From: a virus | Direction: 5' to 3' (one strand) | Length of the DNA: 64,000 nucleotides | IMG/VR virus record: IMGVR_UViG_3300035670_000073 | Span: 41,544 to 105,543 of that record | Part shown: one piece after another, positions 27,931-36,678 of the stretch | Layout of the letters: every line of letters starts with the position of its first letter | Numbering within the stretch: the stretch's first letter is position 1 | Position numbers and translations under genes: made by a program | The notes under the pieces: model-generated | Seen by the model: the letters and a program-made list of their open reading frames with translations, nothing else | What the model was told of the DNA's origin: nothing | The model's database searches: none

Positions 27931-28698
27931 ATGATTAGTCTTTCAGATTTATTACTTGAAGCGAAGTTACCTCAAAGCGAGCAAGATATGGATTATCATG
28001 CCCGTAAGTATAAAAAGACCATAGATTATCTTCGTAATAAAGATAAAGTACTTTTACTCACTACAAGTAACAGATGGATTCAACATAAAGATGATGTGCC
28101 TAAAAGTAGCCAGTTAGCTATAAAGATACAAGAACTTTTAGGTAAAGAAAAAGTATCTTTAATTGACACAACAAAACTTAATATATTTCCATGTGAAGGT
28201 AATGTAAGTAGTAATAAAGAATATGGATACAATCACTGTGGCGTTAAGGGTGCTTTGTTGAAGGATGATTCTAAAAACCCAAGTGGTTATCACCGTTGTT
28301 GGGCAAGTTTAAATAATAAAAGTGATGAATTGTGGAAAATTACAAAAGAGTTATTTGAAAGCGATTGTGTGGTTTTCTTTGCAAGTATAAGATGGGGTCA
28401 AGCTAATGGTTATTATCAAAAATTAATTGAAAGATTGACTTGGATTGAAAATAGACATAGTACACTCGGAGAAAATAATATTGTAAATAATATAGAAACA
28501 GGCTTTATTGCGGTAGGACAACAGTGGAATGGTAATGAAGTTGTAAATACACAAAAAAAAGTTTTAGGTGAATATTATAAATTTAAAACTCCCGACGAAT
28601 TGTTTTGGAATTGGCAATTTACAAACGACGATCGTGATGAAACTCAAAAATCTTACAAAAAAGCAATACCAGTATTTGAAAAAACATTCTTAAAATAA
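27931..28698 (+). CDS. Flavodoxin-like NAD(P)H oxidoreductase-family protein with capsid-targeting-like N-terminus
   Basis: 255 residues. The N-terminus MISLSDLLLEAK shows the short amphipathic peptide ending in L-x-E shared by four other proteins of the window. From about residue 40 there is a flavodoxin/FMN-reductase-like fold: 'KVLLLTTSNR' first strand with Ser/Thr loop, a Cys-containing loop 'FPCEGNVSS', 'HCGVKGALLKDD', and 'LFESDCVVFFASIRWGQANG' followed by 'LIERLTWIENRHS', which matches the substrate-side helix of NAD(P)H-dependent FMN reductases. It is 1 base before the ligase-like gene. A redox or FMN-binding role is likely; packaging into the head is inferred from the N-terminus. Confidence 0.6.
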   Translation: MISLSDLLLEAKLPQSEQDMDYHARKYKKTIDYLRNKDKVLLLTTSNRWIQHKDDVPKSSQLAIKIQELLGKEKVSLIDTTKLNIFPCEGNVSSNKEYGYNHCGVKGALLKDDSKNPSGYHRCWASLNNKSDELWKITKELFESDCVVFFASIRWGQANGYYQKLIERLTWIENRHSTLGENNIVNNIETGFIAVGQQWNGNEVVNTQKKVLGEYYKFKTPDELFWNWQFTNDDRDETQKSYKKAIPVFEKTFLK

Positions 28699-28699
28699 T

Positions 28700-29734
28700 A
28701 TGATCACATTTAATAGTATACTCAATGAAGTGCTTAGAGAAGGCGGTGCAGGTGGACATATGGCACATCCATTTGATTTTACATCAACAGGTAAACAGCT
28801 TGTAGATGTATTTGTTAAAGCTGTAAAGTCGCTTAAAAAAGGAGCTGGTAGTGTAAAGATTGACGGTGTAAATGCTAGCATACGATTAGTTGATGGTAAA
28901 TTTGTTATGGATCGTGGTAGTGCTAAACCTTTGGATATTAAAGGTATGCGTCCAGAAGATTTGTCTGCTAGATTTGAACCTGGTCACGGTTTTATAAAGA
29001 TAGGTGCTAAAGTCATTAATATATTTGACGAAGCGGTACCATCAACTAAAACTGAATTAAAGAAACTCGGTCTATTGGACAATCCAAATATATTATTAAA
29101 TATTGAATATGTAGAAGGTCAAACCAATGTGGTAGGTTATGGTGATATCGGTAACTTTTTAGCAATACATGGATTAAAAGAAATTAAACCAAAAACATTT
29201 GGTAAAGACGGTCAAGTAAAGAGTCGTGAGGCTACAGAAATACCATATGATAAAACAGCAATGCAATCTTATATCAATAAACTAAATAAGGTTGCGATGA
29301 AACATGGCTTTAAAGTATTAGGTAGTGTAGATACCACATTTAAATCGGATCCAAATTTAGCATCAGCTTTAATGACTCCCGTAACTTTGTATCCAAGTGG
29401 AATTGAAGTTACAAAACCACTTAAAGACTGGTTAAAGACGGTGAAGATTAGTACTCCATTAATTACTCGTCAAGATTTTTTGAAAGCAACTGAAAGTAAG
29501 AATATAGAAGAAGATTTTGTTGGTCAAGATATACAAAAAGTAATTAATGATACTATTGTTTATTTAACAACTATTAAGTTAGGCGATGAAATATTAAAGA
29601 ATGCTACAAGTGAAATAGGTGATCTTGAAAAACATGAAGGCATTGTTGTTAGAGATAATAGTATATACAGTGGACCATTTAAAATTACGGGAAGTTTTAT
29701 TATAAAAGGTCTCGGCAGCAAGTTTGGTAAATAA
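28700..29734 (+). CDS. Ligase/nucleotidyltransferase-fold protein with capsid-targeting-like N-terminus
   Basis: 344 residues. Residues 1-14 (MITFNSILNEVLRE) form the shared N-terminal peptide with an L-x-E site; residues 15-26 (GGAGGHMAHPFD) are a signature seen in marine T4-like phage proteins. Residues 51-60 contain K-I-D-G (K53), the position of the adenylated lysine in covalent nucleotidyltransferases, followed by 'ILLNIEYVEG', and C-terminal 'HEGIVVRDN' plus 'GSFIIKGLG' resembling motifs IV and V. It could be a diverged DNA or RNA ligase, perhaps injected with the genome. Motif spacing fits the ligase fold, but activity is not certain. Confidence 0.55.
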   Translation: MITFNSILNEVLREGGAGGHMAHPFDFTSTGKQLVDVFVKAVKSLKKGAGSVKIDGVNASIRLVDGKFVMDRGSAKPLDIKGMRPEDLSARFEPGHGFIKIGAKVINIFDEAVPSTKTELKKLGLLDNPNILLNIEYVEGQTNVVGYGDIGNFLAIHGLKEIKPKTFGKDGQVKSREATEIPYDKTAMQSYINKLNKVAMKHGFKVLGSVDTTFKSDPNLASALMTPVTLYPSGIEVTKPLKDWLKTVKISTPLITRQDFLKATESKNIEEDFVGQDIQKVINDTIVYLTTIKLGDEILKNATSEIGDLEKHEGIVVRDNSIYSGPFKITGSFIIKGLGSKFGK

Positions 29735-29753
29735 ATTAAATATATAGGTTATA

Positions 29754-29822
29754 TGAAAAGAGCAATTGGAAAGAGTAATTTATCAATTTTTAAATTTTTT
29801 TATCATATTTATTCTATATGAG
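29754..29822 (+). pseudogene. Possible 22-codon remnant of the 5' end of the following packaging gene
   Basis: ATG at 29754 opens 22 codons ending at the TGA that overlaps the GIY-YIG start. The peptide includes 'IGKSNLSIFKFFY', which resembles 'TGRSNLDIVKSYL' near the N-terminus of the gene at 30611 (6 of 13 identical). It may be a displaced original 5' end left when the endonuclease gene inserted, or a chance similarity. Confidence 0.25.
29805..29812 (+). promoter_or_regulatory. ATATTTAT element before GIY-YIG gene
   Basis: ATATTTAT ends 5 bases before the ATG at 29818. Confidence 0.45.
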
Positions 29823-30621
29823 TGAAAGGTCGATACTCAATACGGGTATATATAGAATAAGAAATATTATTAATAATAATTGTTATATCGGTAGCGCTGC
29901 GTATACATTTAATAAAAGATGGAATACACATGTGCATCAATTAAAAAATAACAAACATCATTCTATAATTCTGCAAAGAGCGTGGAACAAATACGGTGAG
30001 AATAATTTTAAATTTGAAATTATAGAATATTGTGAACCATCCGAATGTTTAATAAAAGAACAGTATTATTTAGATATGATACAGCCTAAATATAATATTA
30101 ATCCTTCAGCTGACAGTCCATTTGGAAGAAAACTCACAAAAAACCATCGTAAACAAATTTCTTATAGAACATCGGGCGAAAAAAATCCGTTTTTTGGAAA
30201 ACATCATACTGAACAAACTCGTAGATTGCTTTCAGAAAAATTAAAAGGAAAAAATAAGGGGAAGTTTTTGGCAGAAAAAAATCCAATGTATAAAAAAACA
30301 CACTCCGATAAAAATAAAAAAATAATGTCTATTGCTAGTAATCAATTTTGGAATAGCAAAGAGGGAATCCGGTTGAAGAAAATTAAATCGAAAGAAAAAA
30401 TGGGAAAGACGAATCTATTTGCGAGAAAGGGATATGATCATCCGAATTTTATTTCTACAGTATACAAATTTTGTAACAAACACTTAAATGAAGAATTCGT
30501 AGGAACTATGTTTGATTTTAGAAAAAAATATAAATTATGTCCAGATGTTTACTATCTATTAGATGGAAAAAAGAAAAAATATAAACAATATAAAGGATGG
30601 ATTATAAGTTATGAGGACTAA
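29818..30621 (+). CDS. GIY-YIG homing endonuclease with NUMOD3 DNA-binding motifs
   Basis: 267 residues. GIY at residues 10-12 and YIG at 23-25 define the catalytic module, with the downstream 'RAWNKYGENNFKFEIIE' and the Glu-containing 'LIKEQYYLDMIQPKYNI' completing it. Residues about 115-170 contain NUMOD3-type repeats ('GEKNPFFGKHHTEQ', 'EKNPMYKKTHSDK') that bind DNA. It is a free-standing mobile gene, located just ahead of the terminase operon, and its 3' end overlaps the next gene by 11 bases so that this packaging gene is probably co-translated with it. A second GIY-YIG gene lies at 42 kb after the major capsid gene. Confidence 0.9.
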   Translation: MSERSILNTGIYRIRNIINNNCYIGSAAYTFNKRWNTHVHQLKNNKHHSIILQRAWNKYGENNFKFEIIEYCEPSECLIKEQYYLDMIQPKYNINPSADSPFGRKLTKNHRKQISYRTSGEKNPFFGKHHTEQTRRLLSEKLKGKNKGKFLAEKNPMYKKTHSDKNKKIMSIASNQFWNSKEGIRLKKIKSKEKMGKTNLFARKGYDHPNFISTVYKFCNKHLNEEFVGTMFDFRKKYKLCPDVYYLLDGKKKKYKQYKGWIISYED

Positions 30622-31279
30622 TACGGGCAAAAATATAAAATTAAAAACGGGCAGATCTAATTTAGATATAGTTAAAAGTTATTTAAATGGAGAAAAGGCA
30701 TTCGTACAAGTCGGTTACGATCCCAACTTAGAAAATGCAAAAAGAAAAGAAGGAGAACAATGGGAAGACGGTTATGGTAACAAGTGGATAATGAAGAATG
30801 GTTATAAGAAACGATTGCCAAGAAAAGCAACAATCGTTAATGAACAAAGATGTAAACATTGTAATGCTGATATACGATTTGGTAATTATTTAGATGATCA
30901 AGTATGGCCAAAAACACAACTGTGTTACGATTGTTTTATTGAAGAAGAAACTAATCTAAAAATAATGGGGGTTTGGAAAGAGTTCAATGAACTAAGAGAT
31001 ATCCGTAATGAAAAAGCAATGTTGAATGATATCAAACAAAAGTTTGAAGAAACCAAACATTGGTGTGAACAACACAAAGAAGGTAGACCCGTAACATTTG
31101 TGGAAGAAGATGGTACTACAGAGGTTTGGGAGGGCAAGGAGGATTATAGTAAAATATATAACGATGTAACATCGGATTTAAAAGTTATATATGAAAGACT
31201 TGCTGTGATTGATGATAGAATTAAAGAATTAGAGGCTATATATGAGTCAGCCAAATCTAAGAGAAATAATAAAAGCTGA
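30611..31279 (+). CDS. Zinc-ribbon protein upstream of terminase; candidate small terminase subunit
   Basis: 222 residues, not recognised as a family. Residues about 80-115 hold a C-x2-C ... C-x2-C zinc ribbon ('EQRCKHCNADIRF', 'QLCYDCFIEEE'). The C-terminal 90 residues are helical and charged, predicting a coiled coil ('IYERLAVIDDRIKELEAIY'). It overlaps the terminase large gene by 38 bases, the position held by gp16 (small terminase) in T4. A DNA-recognition role in packaging is therefore plausible, but the sequence itself does not show gp16 similarity. Its start overlaps the GIY-YIG gene. Confidence 0.45.
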   Translation: MRTNTGKNIKLKTGRSNLDIVKSYLNGEKAFVQVGYDPNLENAKRKEGEQWEDGYGNKWIMKNGYKKRLPRKATIVNEQRCKHCNADIRFGNYLDDQVWPKTQLCYDCFIEEETNLKIMGVWKEFNELRDIRNEKAMLNDIKQKFEETKHWCEQHKEGRPVTFVEEDGTTEVWEGKEDYSKIYNDVTSDLKVIYERLAVIDDRIKELEAIYESAKSKRNNKS

Positions 31280-32864
31280 GTATAAGAGGTGTATAGAGGA
31301 TCCTATATACTTCATGAAAAAGTATGTAAAGATCCAACATCCAGTTCGTGGTACCGTTTCATTTGAATTATATCCGTTTCAAGAAAATACTCTTAGAGAC
31401 TTTGTAGATAATAGTCTAAATATAGTACTTAAAAGTCGTCAGATGGGTATAAGTACATTGACTGCTGCATATAGTCTTTGGCTAATGACATTTCACAGTG
31501 ATAAAAATATTCTTTGTATCAGTATTACACAAGAAACTGCTAAAGAAATTGTTACTAAAGTAAGATTTGCAAATGATAATTTACCAGCTTGGTTAAAGGT
31601 ACCGTGTGTAGAAGATAATCGTTTAAGTTTAAGATTAAAGAATGGCAGTCAAATTAAAGCCGTTAGTAGTGCTGGTACAGCAGGTCGTTCAGCAGCACTT
31701 TCTTTACTTATTATTGACGAAGCTGCATTTATCGATGGTATTGAAGAAATATGGCTTTCAGCACAATATACATTAAGTACAGGTGGTAGAGCTATTGTAT
31801 TAAGCACTCCAAACGGTGTAGGTAACTTCTTTCATAAAACTTGGGTTGAAGCTGAAGAAGGTAAGAATAAATTCAAAACAATACGATTGCCATGGCATTT
31901 ACACCCCGAAAGAGATCAAGCTTGGCGTGATAAACAAACCGAATTATCCGGTGTAAAAGGTGCGGCACAGGAATGTGATTGTGATTTTGCTACATCCGGC
32001 AATCAAGTTGTAAGTGTTGATATTCTAGAATTCTATAAACAAACTCATGTTAAAGATCCCATAGAAAAAAGAGGTGGTCAACAAGATCTATGGATATGGG
32101 ACTATCCTAATTATAGTAAAAACTACATGGTTACTGCTGACTGTGCTAGAGGAGACGGTGCTGATTTTAGTGCGTTTCATGTTATAGACATAGAAACAAT
32201 GGAACAAGTAGCTGAATATAAAGGTCAGTTAACCACAAAAGATTATGGCAATTTATTAGTAACAGTTGCAACGGAATATAATAACGCATTGCTTGTTGTA
32301 GAAAATAATAACCAAGGATGGGCAGCTTTACAACAAGTTATAGATAGAGATTATCAAAACACTTTCTATAGTTCAGCCGATTTGGCAATTGTAGATGTTG
32401 AAAAAACATACACTAATAAGCTTAACGGTCAAGATAAAAAACTTATACCCGGATTTAGTACAACCACTAAAACAAGGCCGTTGGTTATTAGCAATTTAGA
32501 ATTATTTTTCCGTCAAAAACAAGTTATTATAAAATCAAATAGATTACTTGAAGAACTTAATGTATTTGTGTGGAATGGACCTAAAGCAGAAGCTATGAAA
32601 GGTTATAATGACGATTTAGTAATGTCATTTGGTATAGGAATCTGGGTAAGAGAAACTGCTTTAAAATTGAGAAATGAACAAATAGCTTATAGTAGAGCGA
32701 TGTTGGGTAAAATAACACGAAAAGATTCTGGGATTATAACAAATAAAGATATGAGGGATGTTAGTCCAATAGACGATCCCATGAAAACATGGCAGTTTAG
32801 TGCTGGTGGAGTACAGGGTGGATTTGCTGGGGGTAAAAAAGAAAGTTTAAATTGGTTATTGTAA
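31242..32864 (+). CDS. gp17: Terminase large subunit, packaging ATPase-nuclease
   Basis: 540 residues. The ATPase has the P-loop region 'LKSRQMGISTLTAAYSLW' at about residues 62-80, in which the canonical Lys of G-K-S/T is Ile and a Lys stands four residues before the Gly, as in deviant terminase Walker A motifs. Walker B is 'LLIIDEAAFI' and the coupling motif 'IVLSTPNG'. The nuclease (RNase H fold) has 'MVTADCARGDGADFSAF', 'LVVENNNQG' and 'GYNDDLVMSFGIG', giving the three metal-binding acids. It translocates DNA into the prohead through the gp20 portal and makes the cuts. The start overlaps the zinc-ribbon gene. Confidence 0.93.
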   Translation: MSQPNLREIIKAEYKRCIEDPIYFMKKYVKIQHPVRGTVSFELYPFQENTLRDFVDNSLNIVLKSRQMGISTLTAAYSLWLMTFHSDKNILCISITQETAKEIVTKVRFANDNLPAWLKVPCVEDNRLSLRLKNGSQIKAVSSAGTAGRSAALSLLIIDEAAFIDGIEEIWLSAQYTLSTGGRAIVLSTPNGVGNFFHKTWVEAEEGKNKFKTIRLPWHLHPERDQAWRDKQTELSGVKGAAQECDCDFATSGNQVVSVDILEFYKQTHVKDPIEKRGGQQDLWIWDYPNYSKNYMVTADCARGDGADFSAFHVIDIETMEQVAEYKGQLTTKDYGNLLVTVATEYNNALLVVENNNQGWAALQQVIDRDYQNTFYSSADLAIVDVEKTYTNKLNGQDKKLIPGFSTTTKTRPLVISNLELFFRQKQVIIKSNRLLEELNVFVWNGPKAEAMKGYNDDLVMSFGIGIWVRETALKLRNEQIAYSRAMLGKITRKDSGIITNKDMRDVSPIDDPMKTWQFSAGGVQGGFAGGKKESLNWLL

Positions 32865-32890
32865 ATACTTATATAATATAGACTAATAAT

Positions 32891-34792
32891 ATGGCTGATA
32901 ACACATTTCAAGAGCTTAGGAATAGATCATTGTTTGCTAGATTAAAACGATTATTTAGCAACGATGTAATTGTCAGAAATGTAGGTGGTAAGAAACTCAA
33001 GGTAATTGATACCGATGAAATTCAATACGCTACAGATCGTAATAGTCTAAGAGATCGTTTTAATAGACTTCGTACCTCATCATATAATCAATATACTAGA
33101 GACTTTAATCTTAGTTATCAAAGTAGCCGTGTAGAATTATTTAGAGATTATGATACGATGGATATGGATCCAATTCTAGCATCCGCTTTAGACATATATG
33201 CTGATGAATGTACTACACGAAATGAAATGGGCGATGTTATAACGGTTCGTTCTAATAACGACGAAATAAAGAACATACTCAATAATTTATTTTATGACAT
33301 TCTTAATATTGAATTTAATTTGTGGAGTTGGACTCGTAGTTTAGTTAAGTACGGAGACTTTTATCTTAAGTTACATATTAGTCCTGAATATGGTGTTTAT
33401 TTAGTTGAACCGATGAGTACATATTATGTTACTCGTATAGAAAATGCAGATTTAAAAAATAAAAATTTTGTTCGTTTCCAAGTTAATCTTCCTTACGGCA
33501 ATAAAATTGAAGAATGTGAAAATTATCAAATTGCTCATTTTAGATTATTGAGTGACAGCAACTTTTTACCATATGGTAAGAGTATGATGGAAGGTGCTCG
33601 TCGTGTATGGAAACAATTGAGTTTGATGGAAGACGCAATGTTAATTCATCGTATTATGCGTGCTCCTGAAAAGAGAATATTCAAGATTGACATCGGTAAT
33701 ATTCCTCCAAATGAAGTTGATAATCATATGGAAAGAATTATTACTCAGATGAAAAAGGTTCCATATCTTGATCAACAAACAGGTGATTATAATTTGAGAT
33801 TCAACCTACAAAACATGGTTGAAGACTTTTTCTTGCCTGTTCGTGGTGGTGATAGTGGTACAAGCATTGAAAATTTAAGTGGTCTTGAATGGACTGGTAC
33901 GGATGATATTGAATATCTTCGTAACAAAATGATGGCTGCACTTAAGATTCCAAAGGCGTTCTTAGGATACGATGAAAGTTTGAGTGGTAAAGCAACATTA
34001 GCAGCTGAAGATATTAGATTTGCTAGAACAATTCAAAGAATTCAAAGAATTATTGTAAGTGAATTAAATAAAATTGCCGTTATTCATTTGTATAGTCAAG
34101 GTTATCGTGATGAATCACTTGTTGATTTTAGTTTAGAACTTACTAATCCATCTACTATATTTGAAAAAGAAAAGATTGATGTTTGGAAGAGTAAGGTTGA
34201 AGTAAGTAAAGATATGGCTGAAAATAAGTTATTTAGCAAAAAATGGGTATATGAAAATGTCTTTGGATTGAGTGATCAAGACATGGTTGAATTACAAAAA
34301 CAACTCGTTGATGATGCTAAAGGCACTTATAGATTTAAACAAATTGAAGAAGAAGGTAATGATCCAGCATTATCTTTCTTAAAATCCAAAGAAAAAGAAG
34401 GTGAAGGTGGTGGGACGGAAGGTGGTGGTGGAGAAACGGGTGGTACTGAAACCACTGGAGGTGCAGAAGCTGGTGGTGAAACCGGCGGTGGTGGTACAGA
34501 AGCTGGTGCAGGTGAAACGGGTGGGACAGAAGCTCCTAAATTGACTGAAAGAGATCAAACCGGTCGTAAAAAGGCTAGTGATTATCCATTTGGAGAAGAT
34601 CCATTGGGTACATTAGAGAATAATAGAAAGTCCGATTTATCACCAACTCACAAATATAAAAATAAATCACCACTATCATTAGAAGCATTGAGTGGCTTAA
34701 ATGATTTATTGAATACTGTTGAGGAAGAAAGACAAATTTTAAGGGAAGGAGAAGAAAAATCCTACATGGATGAATTAAATATAAAAGAATGA
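32891..34792 (+). CDS. gp20: Portal vertex protein
   Basis: 633 residues (T4 gp20: 524). The portal core is recognisable in 'YDTMDMDPILASALDIYADE', 'WSWTRSLVKYGDFYLKL', 'YGKSMMEGARRVWKQLSLME', 'RIMRAPEKRIFKIDIGNIPP' and 'KIPKAFLGYDESLSGKATLA'. The C-terminal region from about residue 500 carries a Gly/Glu/Thr low-complexity insert of about 50 residues (repeats of GGTE, GGET) and then an acidic tail. It forms the dodecameric DNA channel of the head and nucleates prohead assembly. It starts 26 bases after gp17; the gap holds a weak ATACTTATAT variant of the start element. Confidence 0.93.
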   Translation: MADNTFQELRNRSLFARLKRLFSNDVIVRNVGGKKLKVIDTDEIQYATDRNSLRDRFNRLRTSSYNQYTRDFNLSYQSSRVELFRDYDTMDMDPILASALDIYADECTTRNEMGDVITVRSNNDEIKNILNNLFYDILNIEFNLWSWTRSLVKYGDFYLKLHISPEYGVYLVEPMSTYYVTRIENADLKNKNFVRFQVNLPYGNKIEECENYQIAHFRLLSDSNFLPYGKSMMEGARRVWKQLSLMEDAMLIHRIMRAPEKRIFKIDIGNIPPNEVDNHMERIITQMKKVPYLDQQTGDYNLRFNLQNMVEDFFLPVRGGDSGTSIENLSGLEWTGTDDIEYLRNKMMAALKIPKAFLGYDESLSGKATLAAEDIRFARTIQRIQRIIVSELNKIAVIHLYSQGYRDESLVDFSLELTNPSTIFEKEKIDVWKSKVEVSKDMAENKLFSKKWVYENVFGLSDQDMVELQKQLVDDAKGTYRFKQIEEEGNDPALSFLKSKEKEGEGGGTEGGGGETGGTETTGGAEAGGETGGGGTEAGAGETGGTEAPKLTERDQTGRKKASDYPFGEDPLGTLENNRKSDLSPTHKYKNKSPLSLEALSGLNDLLNTVEEERQILREGEEKSYMDELNIKE

Positions 34793-34823
34793 CATAAATA
34801 GTATATATTTACTTAAGTTTCTT

Positions 34824-34833
34824 ATATTTATAA
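34824..34833 (+). promoter_or_regulatory. ATATTTATAA element upstream of head gene
   Basis: ATATTTATAA ends 15 bases before the ATG at 34849, in a 56-base gap after the portal gene. A second AT-rich copy (ATATATTTA) lies at about 34803. Confidence 0.45.
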
Positions 34834-34848
34834 ATAATAATATTAAAT

Positions 34849-35721
34849 ATGCATAAACGAGCAAAACATTCTAAATTTAAGAATGCTGGAATATTGTTTG
34901 AATTGTTGACTCGCCAAATTACAGCGGACATTTTGGCGGGACGTGATGAGTCATTTACAAAGAATTTAATGTTTAAATATTTCCACGAAAGCAAAGAGTT
35001 GGGCAAAGAAGTTCAACTCTATAATTTTATTGTACAACAAAGCAGCAAAGACGCTGCATCCGCCGATCGTATATTGAATGTAGTTCTACAAACTCGTTCA
35101 AAGTTAAATGAAAGAGAGTTGGATAAACAAAAGTACAATTTAATCAAGGAAGTAAAAGAAAAATACAATATTGACGAATTTTTAAAGAACAAGATTCCAA
35201 ATTATAAATTGTATGCTTCCGTTTATAAGTTGTTTGAAGATTGCACAAACAATCAAGTTAAATTTGATGTAAACGAATTGGTTGAAAGCAGAGAATATAT
35301 CGTTGAAAATTTGATTCGTGAAAAGAAGGGTAGTGATGAACCATTAGATGTTTATGGTAGTCAACCTGCCGAAGTTCGTTTAATTGCATATAAATTCCTC
35401 ATTGAAAACTTCAACAAGAAGTATAGCAACTTGTTGCCAGATCAAAAGAAATTATTAAAGGAATATATTACTAATATATCCAATTCCAGCAAATTTACTC
35501 AATTTGTTAATGATGAGTATAAGAGAGTTTCAACTATTTTGAAAGAAAATATTCAAACAGTTAATTCCGAAGTTGTGAAGATTAAGATGAATGAGGTTAT
35601 TAGTCAATTTTCTTCAAAAACACTTACAGGCGTTGTAAAGGAAAATCAATTATCATCTTTACTCAATGCTTACGAATTAGTTGAAGAACTTAAGAAAATC
35701 ATTAATGAAACCAAGTCTTAA
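34849..35721 (+). CDS. Conserved head-region protein of unknown role
   Basis: 290 residues, largely helical and Lys/Glu-rich, no Cys-based motif and no membrane segment. The N-terminus (KFKNAGILFELLTRQITADI) and the following helices resemble a protein that sits after gp20 in several uncultivated T4-like phages; I do not know its function. In T4 this slot holds gp67 and gp68, small core proteins, so a prohead core role is reasonable but inferred. Its 3' end overlaps the next gene's start by 17 bases. Confidence 0.5.
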   Translation: MHKRAKHSKFKNAGILFELLTRQITADILAGRDESFTKNLMFKYFHESKELGKEVQLYNFIVQQSSKDAASADRILNVVLQTRSKLNERELDKQKYNLIKEVKEKYNIDEFLKNKIPNYKLYASVYKLFEDCTNNQVKFDVNELVESREYIVENLIREKKGSDEPLDVYGSQPAEVRLIAYKFLIENFNKKYSNLLPDQKKLLKEYITNISNSSKFTQFVNDEYKRVSTILKENIQTVNSEVVKIKMNEVISQFSSKTLTGVVKENQLSSLLNAYELVEELKKIINETKS

Positions 35722-36673
35722 AGAAAAAGTTAAGAAAGCTATAAAGGCTTTTAAATTGAGACAAGAAGCAAGTACTACTGGTACTATGGCTGTAGCTACA
35801 GGTGGTGTACAAGTTGGCGGTGATGCTGCAAGAACACCATTTGCTTTTAGTAAAAGAGGAGCCAGACCCGATACAATAAAACAAGGTGGTTATTCATTAG
35901 CTAAACCTATTGCTCATAGTAAAAACTATGCTTTGGAAAATCAAATGTATAGTGAACCGGCTTATGTTACACCTGCACAAAATATTGAGCCGGTACCAAC
36001 ATTTAAGAATAAAGATGGTTTAGTACAACACAACGATCCTGATATAGATCCGAATTTGGTTGGTTTTAAACAAGGTCAATTACCTGTAACAGAGGGTATA
36101 AACGGTCTTAAGTACGAACAAGAGGGTCAACCCGCAGCACAACCACAAGCTGTTCAACCGCCTACTCAACCAGCTACTCCACAAGTCAATATAACCTCAT
36201 ATGATATTCAACCAGATTTTACTGCGTTTGATCAAAAGTTGAAGAATAGCACCGAATCTTTAAAAGTCAATTTACAAAAGACTATACAAGATAAAATTTT
36301 AGGTAAAAAGATTGTTGTTAGAGCTAGCAAAGGATTTAAACAACCCGAAGCTGATTATACTATTAATGTTACCGGTGTAAGTATTGATTATTATTATGAT
36401 CGTTATGTAGTAATAATAATCGGCCGTGAAGAAAATAAACAAAAGGTGGCTAAATTCTTTGTAAAGCCTGGTTTCAAAGTTAAAATAATGGGTAATGCTG
36501 ATAAATTAAAGCCTAAAGATCAATACCAAGTAGCTAAATCTAAAGCTCTTGTGCAAGATCAACCTTCAGCAACACCAACAAATACTGTAACCGGAGACGA
36601 AGAACAACAAACTCCTCCACAACCAGCTCAACCAGCGCAACCAACACAACAACCAGCCCAACCAACCGCTTAA
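35705..36673 (+). CDS. Pro/Gln-rich head assembly protein, unknown function
   Basis: 322 residues from the ATG at 35705 (MKPSLKEKVKKAIKAFKLRQ); an earlier in-frame ATG at 35681 would add 8 residues and deepen the overlap. A basic N-terminal helix is followed by a Gly/Ala-rich region. The middle (about residues 170-280) is a folded domain with 'GKKIVVRASKGFKQPEADYT' and 'DRYVVIIIGREENKQKVAKF'. The last 40 residues are a Pro-Ala-Gln-Thr low-complexity tail. It lies between portal and prohead protease, suggesting a core or scaffold-associated role. Confidence 0.5.
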   Translation: MKPSLKEKVKKAIKAFKLRQEASTTGTMAVATGGVQVGGDAARTPFAFSKRGARPDTIKQGGYSLAKPIAHSKNYALENQMYSEPAYVTPAQNIEPVPTFKNKDGLVQHNDPDIDPNLVGFKQGQLPVTEGINGLKYEQEGQPAAQPQAVQPPTQPATPQVNITSYDIQPDFTAFDQKLKNSTESLKVNLQKTIQDKILGKKIVVRASKGFKQPEADYTINVTGVSIDYYYDRYVVIIIGREENKQKVAKFFVKPGFKVKIMGNADKLKPKDQYQVAKSKALVQDQPSATPTNTVTGDEEQQTPPQPAQPAQPTQQPAQPTA

Positions 36674-36678
36674 TATAT

